Positions 43,079 to 52,886 of a stretch of 64,000 bases of DNA are shown here, in pieces; the first letter of the stretch is position 1; every line of letters begins with the position of its first letter. Position numbers and translations under genes: made by a program. The notes below the pieces were generated by a model, which saw nothing but the letters and a program-made list of their open reading frames with translations, ran no database searches and had not been told where the DNA came from. Source of the stretch: an uncultured Clostridia bacterium (GTDB lineage Bacteria; Bacillota; Clostridia; Saccharofermentanales; Saccharofermentanaceae); assembly GCA_946537885.1 (NCBI GenBank), contig CAMNGC010000003.1, forward strand, positions 107,040-171,039. The letters run 5' to 3'.

Positions 43079-44368
43079 ATGAAAAGAAACAAGAACACAA
43101 AAAGGTACATTGTTGCCATTATAACCTGTATCTCGGTGGCCGCACCGATCGTTTGCCTGCCTGTGGGAACACAGGATAGAAGCAGCGCCCGGCTGACAGT
43201 CAGGAAGGCATATGCCGCGACTTTCCCCGAGAGTCAGGAAAAAAAGCCCGAAGAGGAGTCTGTTCAGATTACACCTCTCGACGGCTTCGAGAATATTGAT
43301 ATCAGCAACGGAGGCACGGTATCAGCTACATATCTTGACGGATATGAGCCTTCTGCAGTTGAGGAATCCACTGAGTCCTATAACGATATTGCAGCTTATA
43401 TGGTCTATCAAGACTACGATGAGGCTGAGCTTCCGATCGAACTTCTTGACCCCCAGTATTTTGCTCCGGACGAGACAACTTACTACATCAAAGCCTCCAG
43501 CTCTATCCTCAAGGAAACACCTGTCATGGATTCCACAACACTTTCCACGCTGGATTACGGCGAGGAGGTTACGCGTATTGCTATCGGAGACACATGGTCG
43601 AAGATCCGCACTGATGAAGGCCTTGAGGGATTTGTTCTGACAAGCACGCTTTCTTTCGAGATGGTATGGACGGATATATACAGACATGTCTGGGTAGACA
43701 CCGACAGTCTCACTCTTCGCGCAAGCGCATCCACACAAAGCGAAGTTGTTGCGACTCTCTATGACGAGCAGCATCTTATCTGTGACAGCACTGCGGATAA
43801 ATGGTATCACGTAACTACAGACAGCGGTCTTCAGGGCTATGTCTACAAATCATATACCACAGAGACACCACCTCCCACACCTACATTTACTCCCACTCCG
43901 GTCCCTCGTAACAACAACTCCGGCGGTGGCGGAAACAGCAGTGGCGGCGGTGGCGGTTCCTATACAGGAACCACCGGCAACACATCGTCACTACCGACCA
44001 TCACAGGTTGTAACGGTGAGAGTATCGTCAGCATTTGCGAATCCATGTTGGGTAAACCTTATGTCTGGGGAGCTTGTTCCGCTGATGCAGTCGACTGCTC
44101 AGGTTTGGTCTGCTACGCATACGGCCTTCTCGGAATACCTCTTCCACATTACTCGGTTGACCTTTGCAGCTGCGGAGTGGAAGTATCCCGTAACGATGTC
44201 CAGCCGGGAGATGTAGTTTGTTGGTCAAACGGCAGCGGATACTGCCATCATGTAGGCATCTATGTCGGAGGCGGTCAGGTAATCCATGCAGCCGGTGTAA
44301 GATGGGGCGTAATATACGGAAGTATAGATATGCACCCGATCGTAACCATTCGAAGGATAATTCAGTAA
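43079..44368 (+). CDS. Secreted SH3b/NlpC-P60 cell-wall peptidase
   Basis: Signal peptide; two SH3b-like repeats; linker TPPPTPTFTPTP and Gly-rich; NlpC/P60 VDCSGLVCYAYGLLGIPLPHYS...VGIYVGGGQVIHA. Confidence 0.93.
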   Translation: MKRNKNTKRYIVAIITCISVAAPIVCLPVGTQDRSSARLTVRKAYAATFPESQEKKPEEESVQITPLDGFENIDISNGGTVSATYLDGYEPSAVEESTESYNDIAAYMVYQDYDEAELPIELLDPQYFAPDETTYYIKASSSILKETPVMDSTTLSTLDYGEEVTRIAIGDTWSKIRTDEGLEGFVLTSTLSFEMVWTDIYRHVWVDTDSLTLRASASTQSEVVATLYDEQHLICDSTADKWYHVTTDSGLQGYVYKSYTTETPPPTPTFTPTPVPRNNNSGGGGNSSGGGGGSYTGTTGNTSSLPTITGCNGESIVSICESMLGKPYVWGACSADAVDCSGLVCYAYGLLGIPLPHYSVDLCSCGVEVSRNDVQPGDVVCWSNGSGYCHHVGIYVGGGQVIHAAGVRWGVIYGSIDMHPIVTIRRIIQ

Positions 44369-44377
44369 TTAAAAGTT

Positions 44378-44409
44378 AGGGGTCTCCGAAAATAGCGAGA
44401 CCCCTTTTT
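44378..44409 (+). terminator. Intrinsic terminator after NlpC/P60 gene
   Basis: AGGGGTCTC-cgaaaatagc-GAGACCCCTTTTTG. Confidence 0.85.
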
Positions 44410-44501
44410 GTTGCATACTAACAGGGCTGCCTCAGAAGCGATGTGATCGCTTTTGTGACAGCCCTGCCAATTTCTGATAGGATTTCAGAATCTTGTACAG
44501 A

Positions 44502-44846
44502 TTACTTCTTCTTGGAGATGAAGCCTTCTACAACCTTGTTGTAATGTTTCCAATTGTCGATATCACTCTTAAGTTTCTTACGTCCCTCATCAGTTACTGT
44601 ATACAGCTTACGAGAGGGGCCGCCGTCTCTGTCAGTTCCCGTGATCTCAACATAGCCTTCCTTCTGAAGTCTGTACAATACCGGGTACACTGTTCCGGGC
44701 TTGGGATTACTGAAGAATTCATCACCCTTCTTAGCCAATGCATCGAGAAGGACATAACCATAGTTACAACCATGATTCTCGATAAGGGATAAAAGGATCA
44801 TGTCCAGTGTTCCGCGCTTAAACTGTGTGCTCATATTGTTTTCCAT
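44502..44846 (-). CDS. PadR family transcriptional regulator
   Basis: FKRGTLDMILLSLIENHGCNYGYVLLDALAKKG...KPGTVYPVLYRLQKEGYVE. Confidence 0.94.
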   Translation of the reverse strand: MENNMSTQFKRGTLDMILLSLIENHGCNYGYVLLDALAKKGDEFFSNPKPGTVYPVLYRLQKEGYVEITGTDRDGGPSRKLYTVTDEGRKKLKSDIDNWKHYNKVVEGFISKKK

Positions 44847-45014
44847 ATTCTCACCGCCTTTATCCTAATCATTATATACAAAGAACGGTAAAAATAGCAA
44901 ATATTTACACGCGAAAAATTTTTCGCGACAAATATTTGATACTTCTTTGTTATTCTATTAATTAAATGGTATGAACAACCTATTTACAATATCGAAAAAA
45001 TGAACAGGATGCTA

Positions 45015-45419
45015 TTATCCTCTGAAACCAATCAGATCCACAGTCGCGACAACCCTCTGCTTCTCGTCACTGATATGAACCAGATAATTACAGATCGTGC
45101 GTCCGTTCTTGACAACTTCCGTCTCCGCATAGAGAACCTCTCCGTTGGCCGGACTGTTAAATGTAATGTGAGAGCTCAAGGTCATTGATCTCTGATCTCC
45201 GCAGTTCGCAGCCAAAGCGAAAGTATAATCCGCAAGAGTATATATACATCCGCCCATTACCACATTATTGGCATTCTTATGCTTATCTTCCACTAGCAGC
45301 TTGGTCTTAGCATAATTTTCAGCAACTTCCAGTATCTCAATACCTGCACAATCATTTGCAAAATGGTCATTCGCGAAAAAGACCTTCACTTCATCAGCTG
45401 TCATCAATCCGCCCTCCAT
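45015..45419 (-). CDS. PaaI-type hotdog thioesterase
   Basis: NVVMGGCIYTLADYTFALAAN...ITFNSPANGEVLYAETEVVKNGR. Confidence 0.88.
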   Translation of the reverse strand: MEGGLMTADEVKVFFANDHFANDCAGIEILEVAENYAKTKLLVEDKHKNANNVVMGGCIYTLADYTFALAANCGDQRSMTLSSHITFNSPANGEVLYAETEVVKNGRTICNYLVHISDEKQRVVATVDLIGFRG

Positions 45420-45524
45420 CGGCTATCTTTTACCGCAAAATTATATCGTAAAATACTTTCGATAATCAAGAGATTTGATGTTGACAAGAAGGCTTCAACA
45501 TAATATAATCATTCAGCGTGAGAC

Positions 45525-45600
45525 GCCGCCTTAGCTCAGTTGGTAGAGCAGCTGATTTGTAATCAGCAGGTCGCGAGTTCGAGTCTCGCAAGCGGCTCCA
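45525..45600 (+). tRNA. tRNA-Thr (anticodon TGT), CCA encoded
   Basis: GCCGCCTTAGCTCAGTTGGTAGAGCAGCTGATTTGTAATCAGCAGGTCGCGAGTTCGAGTCTCGCAAGCGGCTCCA folds as a cloverleaf. Confidence 0.96.
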
Positions 45601-45604
45601 GATA

Positions 45605-45641
45605 AAAGCCCCGTGATCATGAGGTCACGGGGCTTTGTTTT
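45605..45641 (+). terminator. tRNA-Thr terminator
   Basis: AAAGCCCCGTGA-tcatgagg-TCACGGGGCTTT + T-rich. Confidence 0.85.
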
Positions 45642-45661
45642 TCTCATATCAGTTCCTGATA

Positions 45662-46438
45662 TCATTTGCCATTCTTAAGGAGTTCCTTGGAATAGTAGAT
45701 CTGCCTCTGGAAAGTCCGTATAGTCGCCATACTGTATTTCTTAAGGCTGAACGATATCGTGCTGCTGGCATAATGGATACGGAAATAACGGATCCTCGTA
45801 AGGAAGAATGATACGATACACAGGATGCTCATGACTATACCGAATACGAGACCTACTATCGATCTGATATTATCTCCCGCAGCAATGTAAGGTATAAGAC
45901 CACCGAGGAACACCAATGCCGCCAGGATCAGATATCCGTACAGATTCCTGGATATAAGTGTAGTTGCCGTGATATCCTCCAGATCGATAGTGGTCTCGAC
46001 ATTACGTTTATTGATGAGTCCGACAGACTTGTTATAGTAAAGCCTCTTGTTGGTTATAACAGCAGCCTCGTCTACGAATCCCTCGCTCGACATAAGGTTC
46101 ATCGCCTGATCGTTCGAGAGCATGTATATGATCCTCTCGTCGGGATCAACGATATAGGAGAACTTACCCGATGTCGGCTTGATCAGGTCGGGGCCGAGAG
46201 TCGTATTACGGGTATCCGTAGTAAGTCTGTAGTTTGCAGGTTCCTGACTGTTTCCCGGACGCACATCCGCACCGGCGATCTGACCGCCTGCAGGCGCCTG
46301 GCTGCTCCCCTGCAGTATATTCGCACCCGCGACCGGCGTCTGACTGTTTACTGTCGTACTCTCTGTCAGCGGAACACCGCAGCTAACACAGAAAGAACTT
46401 CCGTTACTGTTGATCTGTCCACATCTGTTGCAAATCAT
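45662..46438 (-). CDS. Zinc-ribbon + PH-like membrane protein
   Basis: MICNRCGQINSNGSSFCVSCGVPL; two C-terminal TM helices. Confidence 0.7.
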   Translation of the reverse strand: MICNRCGQINSNGSSFCVSCGVPLTESTTVNSQTPVAGANILQGSSQAPAGGQIAGADVRPGNSQEPANYRLTTDTRNTTLGPDLIKPTSGKFSYIVDPDERIIYMLSNDQAMNLMSSEGFVDEAAVITNKRLYYNKSVGLINKRNVETTIDLEDITATTLISRNLYGYLILAALVFLGGLIPYIAAGDNIRSIVGLVFGIVMSILCIVSFFLTRIRYFRIHYASSTISFSLKKYSMATIRTFQRQIYYSKELLKNGK

Positions 46439-46498
46439 ATTATTTTCCCCCCCATACTATATCCTGATTATCACACTCTAGAATGCCGAGGTCAAACA

Positions 46499-47023
46499 CT
46501 ACTTCCGTATATTCGTCCCATATCGTCTTTTAATCCCTTCGATCCACTGAACGATCATTAACTGTATTCTCGCCTCTTCTTCATCATTCAAGTCCTTTCT
46601 ATAGGGGAAACGAAGCAGCAACTCATCTTTTACAGCTGCACCCCCTGTTCTAAGAATCTTTTCCATCTCGGCAAAAGCTCGCCCATATAGGCCGCCAAAA
46701 GTTATGAAGGGAAAAACCGTTCTTCCCTTCCAGTCAAATCTGTTAAGAAATGTCATAACGGGAGCTGCCGGCATCCCATACCAAATGGGAAAGCCAAGGA
46801 AGATATAAGCAAATCTTCTCGCGTCTATCTCATTGTTGCCAAGCAGAGGCAAAAGGCGATCACCCACTTCTTTAAGCGCTCTTGCTTCAAGCGCATCATA
46901 TCTTGTGGGATACGGGGTTTTGGGGTAGATCCTGAATCTCTGTATCCCGGCTCTTTCACAAATGATTCCGGCAGCCTTCTCTGTGTGACCGGTCTGCGAG
47001 AAATATATAACCAGTGCACTCAT
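46499..47023 (-). CDS. Flavodoxin-like protein
   Basis: ALVIYFSQTGHTEKAAGII...FLGFPIWYGMPAAPVMTFL. Confidence 0.87.
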   Translation of the reverse strand: MSALVIYFSQTGHTEKAAGIICERAGIQRFRIYPKTPYPTRYDALEARALKEVGDRLLPLLGNNEIDARRFAYIFLGFPIWYGMPAAPVMTFLNRFDWKGRTVFPFITFGGLYGRAFAEMEKILRTGGAAVKDELLLRFPYRKDLNDEEEARIQLMIVQWIEGIKRRYGTNIRK

Positions 47024-47132
47024 ACATTTATTCTAACAATACTGAAATATAATTAAAATCATTTTCGAGAAATAAAAGCAACTTTAATTGTATAATACTA
47101 ATAGTAGAAAACCACACGATCCGGAGGCGCGA

Positions 47133-48074
47133 ATGGCCCTTATAACCATTTCAAGACAAAGCGGAAGTCTTGGCGACGAGTTGGCAGATTACCTGTCGGA
47201 AAAGCTCGGTTGCAGGGTAATCTCGCGCGATTATGCTCTTAATAATTATTTCGGCGATCTGTCTGACGGCTCTCTGGAGAGACTTAACGAGAGCGCCAAG
47301 TTTTTCCTCAATAATATGCCGGATTCCGACAAGACCTACCGCGATCAGCTGATAACCAAAATCAGAGCGGAAGCAGAGGCGGCAGGTGATAATGATCTTA
47401 TCATCTTGGGGCTCGGAGGCTGCGTATTATTCGGCCCAAACCCGAACTCCGTAAACATCAGGATCTATGCCGGCGAGGAGACGCGCAAGGTCAGGATCGC
47501 CCGCCGTTTTAATATCAGCACTGAGGAAGCATCTTCTATCATTGCCATCGGCGACCGTAAGCACAAAAGGTTTGTAAGTACGCTTTTCGAAAAGGATCTT
47601 AATTCTCCTGATCTCTATGACTTATCCTTAAACACGGATAAGATGTCTGTTGAAGAATGTGCCGCAGCAGTGCTGGCGATGGTTGATAAACACAAGCTCA
47701 GGCTCAAGATCACGGAGGAGACCTCAGGCAGCAATGTGATCGATCATCAGTCGGAATTACCTGTCTTCAAGAATCCAACCGAAGAGGAGTTCGCGCATAT
47801 ACTTGATATGTATGGCATCGAGTGGCTTTATGAACCCAAGACCTTTCCTATCGAGTGGGATGCGGAGGGCAATATAAAGATGGCTTTCTCCCCTGATTTC
47901 TATCTGCCCAAGTTCGATCTTTATCTCGAGCTTACGACAATGGATCAGAAATATGTAACAAAGAAGAACAAGAAAATGCGTATGGTTAGGGAGCTTTATC
48001 CCGGTACCAATATCAGGATCGTATATAAGAAGGATTTCCAGGAGCTGGTCGACAGGCTCAGCAGGTTCGGCTGA
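47133..48074 (+). CDS. Cytidylate kinase-like domain fused to PD-(D/E)XK-like C-terminal domain
   Basis: MALITISRQSGSLGDELADYLSEKLGCRVISRD; C-term MAFSPDFYLPKFDLYLELTTMDQKYVTKKNKKMRMVRELYPGTNIRIVYKKD; ATG after GGAGGCGCGA. Confidence 0.7.
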   Translation: MALITISRQSGSLGDELADYLSEKLGCRVISRDYALNNYFGDLSDGSLERLNESAKFFLNNMPDSDKTYRDQLITKIRAEAEAAGDNDLIILGLGGCVLFGPNPNSVNIRIYAGEETRKVRIARRFNISTEEASSIIAIGDRKHKRFVSTLFEKDLNSPDLYDLSLNTDKMSVEECAAAVLAMVDKHKLRLKITEETSGSNVIDHQSELPVFKNPTEEEFAHILDMYGIEWLYEPKTFPIEWDAEGNIKMAFSPDFYLPKFDLYLELTTMDQKYVTKKNKKMRMVRELYPGTNIRIVYKKDFQELVDRLSRFG

Positions 48075-48098
48075 AGCGGCTAAAATCAGGAGGAATAT

Positions 48099-48647
48099 AT
48101 GTCTAAGGTACTTAATGACAGTATCGAGATCAAACGTATTGTCTATGATGCAGACACTATCGCAGCAAGAGTAAAAGAGCTCGGTGCAAGGATCACGGAG
48201 GACTACAAGGGTGAAGAGCTTATCGTAGTCGGCGTCATCAAGGGCTCTCTGTATTTTTTCTCCGATCTCACAAGGGCGATCGATCTTCCGATCCAGGTGG
48301 ACATGATGGGCTTCGGCAACATCCCGGATACAACATCCAAGACAGGCGTTGTTCGCATCACCAAAGATATCGATATCGATATTACCGATAAGCATGTACT
48401 GATCGTAGAAGATGTAATCCGCACCGGGCTAACCACTGCCTATCTCATCTCAAATCTCGAGTCCAAGAAGCCTCGTGACATTACACTTGCCACTATGCTC
48501 TTAAATCCTGATCGTCTGCTTATGACGATCCCGGTCAAATACTACGGCTTCGAGATCAATGACAGTTGGCTTTTGGGGTATGGTCTGGACATCAGGGAGA
48601 AAGGCCGTAACCTCCCCTATATCGCCGAGCTTATGAAGAAGCAGTAA
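48099..48647 (+). CDS. hpt: Hypoxanthine phosphoribosyltransferase
   Basis: VGVIKGSLYFFSDLTRAI, HVLIVEDVIRTGLT. Confidence 0.96.
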   Translation: MSKVLNDSIEIKRIVYDADTIAARVKELGARITEDYKGEELIVVGVIKGSLYFFSDLTRAIDLPIQVDMMGFGNIPDTTSKTGVVRITKDIDIDITDKHVLIVEDVIRTGLTTAYLISNLESKKPRDITLATMLLNPDRLLMTIPVKYYGFEINDSWLLGYGLDIREKGRNLPYIAELMKKQ

Positions 48648-48727
48648 TTTCCCGATGTCGAAAAGGATCTCGCAGCCTTAAGGCCGCAAGCTCCGGTGAG
48701 CTGTCTTCTCCCGAGATTCAAAGCATA

Positions 48728-49392
48728 CAAAAAGAGCTACCCGGTCAGGATAGCTCTTTGTATTTGAAAGCTCCAGCGAACCCAATCTCCGTCTGCCCTC
48801 TCGAGCAGCACATCCTCGAACTGTACGTCGCCCTTTGCCAACTCCACGAGCCTTTCTTGATATCGCAACGAACCATTGACTGCTGCGACTCAAATCTCAC
48901 ACCGTGCAACTCATGTCTCCCATTCACCGCTTTTAATCTCTTGCTTTACGTTCACCGTAGGTCTAAGAGCTTCAGTCAAATCTTCAATCCAGCATACACT
49001 ACATCAAATCGTCTGCTCTTGTTGTAACCTCTGGCGTGAACCACACCGGCTACTCGGTTTGCACGAACCGATGTAACATCCGTCGAGCCTCGGCACCTAT
49101 CTCTCGGCTGTGACATCTCACAGGCACGCGAATCGGAAATCCGAATCAACTATTCTGTTACAACCTGCGACTTGTAAGTGGAAACCCACTCCGTCAATCG
49201 CTGTGCTCGTATCTCCTTCCTCTTCTAAGCCTCTGCTTCGTCTCCCCTCTGGCTCAAGCATCTCTGCCGGCTTCGGTTCGTCTCTTCGGCTTCGCCTCCG
49301 ATCCGGGGATCTTCAGTTCTACCCTGCGCTCCGCTCATCTGATTCAGGCGGCCTCCGTGTCCGAAGAATCTGTCTTCGTATTCCCTGGAGCT
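48728..49392 (-). ncRNA. Candidate large (~665 nt) structured non-coding RNA
   Basis: Minus-strand promoter TTGTTA(49422-49427)-17-TATTAT(49399-49404); many short hairpins, e.g. CTGTGA-gatg-TCACAG, CTGCTC-gaga-GGGCAG, CGGTT-cgtgca-AACCG; terminator AAAGAGCTA-tcctgaccggg-TAGCTCTTTTT at 48728-48759; no convincing ORF. Confidence 0.7.
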
Positions 49393-49595
49393 ACTTTAAT
49401 AATACAATGGACCCGTAATTGTAACAATCTCGTTTAAATACCAAAAAACTTTCGAGGAATTGTGCATTCTGTTGTATTAGCACAAAAACGCCCGCGTGTT
49501 ATAATTAATATGTTGTGCAACAGCACAATCTATTCCAATCACAGCTTGTTTCCTGTTATAATCCCTATAGCTTTTGCTTTACGGAGGATAGATTC

Positions 49596-50699
49596 ATGTA
49601 CGACAAATTGGATTCCTGGATTGCTGACATCGCCGGTACAGGCGTACTTGGAAGTCTTTTGACAATTCTGATCAATTTTGCCATCATCACGGTTATTACT
49701 CTTATTTCATATACCGTGATACTGATCATATTAAGTGCCATCCACAAAAGATCACATATTGAAGCCATAAGAAACATAGCCGGATATGCCATCACTCGTA
49801 AGCTGGCAAACAAATGCGGGGCAATGCTTTTCTTCTTCTTCGTAATAGCATTCACTTTCAGGATGCCGAAGATCGAGCTGCTCCTGGTCAAGGTCAGCGT
49901 TCTGTCAATGATCCTGATCCTTATGTCCATCATAAATACAATCGTTGATATCATTATCGATTTCTATAGCAGCAAGGAGATCTCAAAATCACGTCCGATC
50001 AAGGGTCCCCTGCAGGTTGTAAAGATAATCATCTTCCTGGTCCTGAGCATGATCTTTATTGCTGTTCTGATCAATCAGAACCCTGTAGTGCTCGTATCCG
50101 GAATCGGTGCCTTCACAGCCATACTAACAATCGTATTCAAAGACGCTCTTTTGGGCTTTGTAGCCGGTGTCCAGATCACTTCCGAGGGGCTGCTTCAGAT
50201 CGGCGACTGGATCAAGATCCCTTCTATGGATGTAGAAGGATCCGTGGCGGATATCTCGCTCATCTCGGTCAAGGTCACGGCCTTCAATAATACTACTTAT
50301 AATGTTCCCGCCTATGCTTTCGTGTCCAATGCTTTTGTAAACTATCACGAGACCATCGATGAGGGTAAAAGGCAGATAAGCCGTGTCATCTATGTTGACG
50401 GAAAGAGCATCAAAACGGAAGAAGACGGGACAACAACCAATCTCACGCTATATAGACAAGCTCTGGCAAAGAAGATCATGGCCTCCGAACATGCCAAGAC
50501 GGAATTCCCGCTTCAGGTCAGAACAGCCGACAGCAAGAACGGCTTCGGCATCCCTGTAGAGATATTCTTTACGACAGATGTAGTTGATTATGACGAGTAC
50601 TGTGCATATTCCTCATATGTCGGAGAGTTGGCCTATGCCGCTTTGCGCGAATTCGACCTTAAACCTTATCAGGCTGCTTCCTCGCAAGAGCCTTCCTGA
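49596..50699 (+). CDS. MscS family mechanosensitive ion channel
   Basis: N-terminal TMs, VSGIGAFTAILTIVFKDALLGFVAGVQITSEGLLQIGDWIKIPSMDVEGSVADISLISVKVTAFNNTTYNVPAYAF; ATG after ACGGAGGA. Confidence 0.93.
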   Translation: MYDKLDSWIADIAGTGVLGSLLTILINFAIITVITLISYTVILIILSAIHKRSHIEAIRNIAGYAITRKLANKCGAMLFFFFVIAFTFRMPKIELLLVKVSVLSMILILMSIINTIVDIIIDFYSSKEISKSRPIKGPLQVVKIIIFLVLSMIFIAVLINQNPVVLVSGIGAFTAILTIVFKDALLGFVAGVQITSEGLLQIGDWIKIPSMDVEGSVADISLISVKVTAFNNTTYNVPAYAFVSNAFVNYHETIDEGKRQISRVIYVDGKSIKTEEDGTTTNLTLYRQALAKKIMASEHAKTEFPLQVRTADSKNGFGIPVEIFFTTDVVDYDEYCAYSSYVGELAYAALREFDLKPYQAASSQEPS

Positions 50700-51027
50700 T
50701 GTCATCACGCATATGATACATGTGCTGCACACTGTTTTCGAGAAAATAGTAATGCAGAACATATGGTACGAGCAGGATCAGGAACATAATACTTAATATC
50801 TCAGACACAAGATTTAGCGTAACTGCGGCCACATAGATCGAAGCGATCTCCATGAGGGCGAAAAGTACAGTCACGATAAGGTGAATCAGACGCTCATGCT
50901 GAAAGTAGGATATCTTTGTCTCGAATTCACGGAGAAGGGTCGAGACAGTGTCGGCATCAGCAGCCTCCATCCGGGAGTTCATGAAGTCTGTCACCTCGTT
51001 TATGTAACTGTTCATATATTCTTTCAT
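50659..51027 (-). CDS. Small membrane protein, unknown
   Basis: Two adjacent hydrophobic helices; 3' end overlaps the convergent MscS gene. Confidence 0.6.
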   Translation of the reverse strand: MKEYMNSYINEVTDFMNSRMEAADADTVSTLLREFETKISYFQHERLIHLIVTVLFALMEIASIYVAAVTLNLVSEILSIMFLILLVPYVLHYYFLENSVQHMYHMRDDIRKALARKQPDKV

Positions 51028-51040
51028 CCGATCAGCCCTC

Positions 51041-51916
51041 TCATCCGAATCTGCGGTTGATATAATTGACTACTGCGCGTTTATCGGCTGTCCACATGGG
51101 TGCCAGCAACAGGCTCTTGGGACCGTCACCGGTTATCCTGTGAACCACCATATCCCGAGGTATTATCTCGAGTGCCCTCTCAATAGTATCAAAATACTCC
51201 TCCATGGTCGGAAGAGCAAGCTCCCCTCTTTGCCATTCATCCGCCACACGAGTTCCCTTGAGTATATAAAGACATGTGATCTTAATCCCGTCACAGCCGC
51301 TTTCCACAACATGCCTGACTGATCCGAGCATATCTTCTCTTGTCTCTCCCTTAAGATAGAAAATGACATGAGCGGTAGTATTGAGGCCTCTTTCTTTCAG
51401 TTTATTTACCGCTTCATCGAAAACTCCCGTCCGATAGCCTCTTCCGAACCACTCGGCTGTCTTGTCGTTTGATGTCTGAAGTCCCAACTCCACAAATACC
51501 GGGAGGATCCTATTCACGTCACTTAAGACATCCAGGATCTCATCGGGCAGGCAGTCAGGTCTTGTGCCGACTGCTATCGCTTCAACCTTCTCATGGGCAG
51601 ATGCCTCGAGCAGAGCCCTTCTCAGGTAGTCGGGCTCACAGTAGGTAGAGGTAAAGCTCTGGAAATAAGCAATAAAGCCCGTATCAGATCCTGTCTTGGC
51701 AGAGAGTTTGCCGATTGCCATATCAAGGCTCTCACTGATCGTAAGATCCGCAGGAGAAGCAAATTCTCCGGAACCTCCTGCTGAACAGAAAGCGCAGCCT
51801 TCGCTGCCGCAGCTGCCGTCACGGTTGGGACAGGTCACATCAAGGCTCAGGGCCGCCTTATACATACGATGGCCGAATCTTTGCCTGTAGTAGCTGTTGG
51901 AATCAAGATAACGCAT
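51041..51916 (-). CDS. TIGR01212/YtqA-like radical SAM protein
   Basis: LDVTCPNRDGSCGSEGCAFCSAGGSGEF...GLQTSNDKTAEWFGRGY; start MRYLDSNSYYRQRFG preferred. Confidence 0.9.
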   Translation of the reverse strand: MRYLDSNSYYRQRFGHRMYKAALSLDVTCPNRDGSCGSEGCAFCSAGGSGEFASPADLTISESLDMAIGKLSAKTGSDTGFIAYFQSFTSTYCEPDYLRRALLEASAHEKVEAIAVGTRPDCLPDEILDVLSDVNRILPVFVELGLQTSNDKTAEWFGRGYRTGVFDEAVNKLKERGLNTTAHVIFYLKGETREDMLGSVRHVVESGCDGIKITCLYILKGTRVADEWQRGELALPTMEEYFDTIERALEIIPRDMVVHRITGDGPKSLLLAPMWTADKRAVVNYINRRFG

Positions 51917-52097
51917 GTCTTCCCTTTCTTCGCGGCAAGCTCGAAAAGCTGACCGTTTTTTCGATGATAATCCCGCAGATGAAATATCACAACTTTTTAT
52001 AAATTTTCTGTGAAAAAGGTTGTTAATTTCGAAAGTCAATTTATAATATAGATATAATATCAAAAAAATATAAACTGCTAAAGGAGGCACCTCATCT

Positions 52098-52814
52098 ATG
52101 GCTCAGCATAAGATTTTACTTGTAGACGATGATACCGATATTCTCGAGATCAATCGCGCTTTTCTTGAGAGTGAGGGTTACGAGGTAGTTACTGCAACCT
52201 CGATTGCACAGACGATGGAGAAGGTCCAGTTGCACAATTTTGACTGTATCGTTTTGGACGTTATGCTCCCTGACGGCAGTGCTTTTGAACTTCCTCCCAA
52301 GATCGCCGTTTATTCCGGAGCACCCATTATCTTCCTTACGGCAAGGGAGCAGGCAGAAGACAAGATCACCGGTTTCCAGTCCGGCGCCGATGACTATATC
52401 ACCAAGCCCTATTCCCTGCCTGAGCTGGCATTGAGGATCAACGCTCACATCAGACGTAATATGAAGAGCGAAGGCTTCCTTATGGAATTTGCTCCTCTTA
52501 AGATCAACATCAAGACACGTGAAGTAACCCTTAAGGATACTCCCGTTCATCTGACCAACAGAGAGTTTGATATCTTGAGACTTCTGGCAGAGACACCTAA
52601 TGTTATTGTTCCCTTCGGAAGGATCTACAGTCATGTTTGGGGCGATGACAGTCCTTGCGATAACCATCTGGTAATGGTAAACATCTCTTACCTGCGTAAG
52701 AAGATGGAGAAGATCGCACCGGAGATCACTTTTGTTAAGACAGAATGGGGTATCGGATATTCCTTCGCTTACCCGCCTGTGAAGAACAGCATAAATGCAC
52801 GCGAAGACATCTGA
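52098..52814 (+). CDS. OmpR-family response regulator
   Basis: ILLVDDDTDILEINRAFLE...CIVLDVMLPDGSAFEL; winged-helix C-terminus. Confidence 0.96.
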   Translation: MAQHKILLVDDDTDILEINRAFLESEGYEVVTATSIAQTMEKVQLHNFDCIVLDVMLPDGSAFELPPKIAVYSGAPIIFLTAREQAEDKITGFQSGADDYITKPYSLPELALRINAHIRRNMKSEGFLMEFAPLKINIKTREVTLKDTPVHLTNREFDILRLLAETPNVIVPFGRIYSHVWGDDSPCDNHLVMVNISYLRKKMEKIAPEITFVKTEWGIGYSFAYPPVKNSINAREDI

Positions 52815-52886
52815 TATTATTGTATAAAGTGGAAAAAGTTTCCCGGCCCCTTAGCTTTTTGTCTGAGGGGCTGTTATTTTATATAT

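Noticed and set aside
47757-48395. 212-aa minus-strand ORF
   Set aside because: Antisense to the kinase fusion and hpt.
48678-49418. ORFs in the hpt-MscS gap on both strands
   Set aside because: Short, low-complexity Ser/Arg-rich translations, no RBS support; promoter/terminator layout fits a non-coding RNA better.
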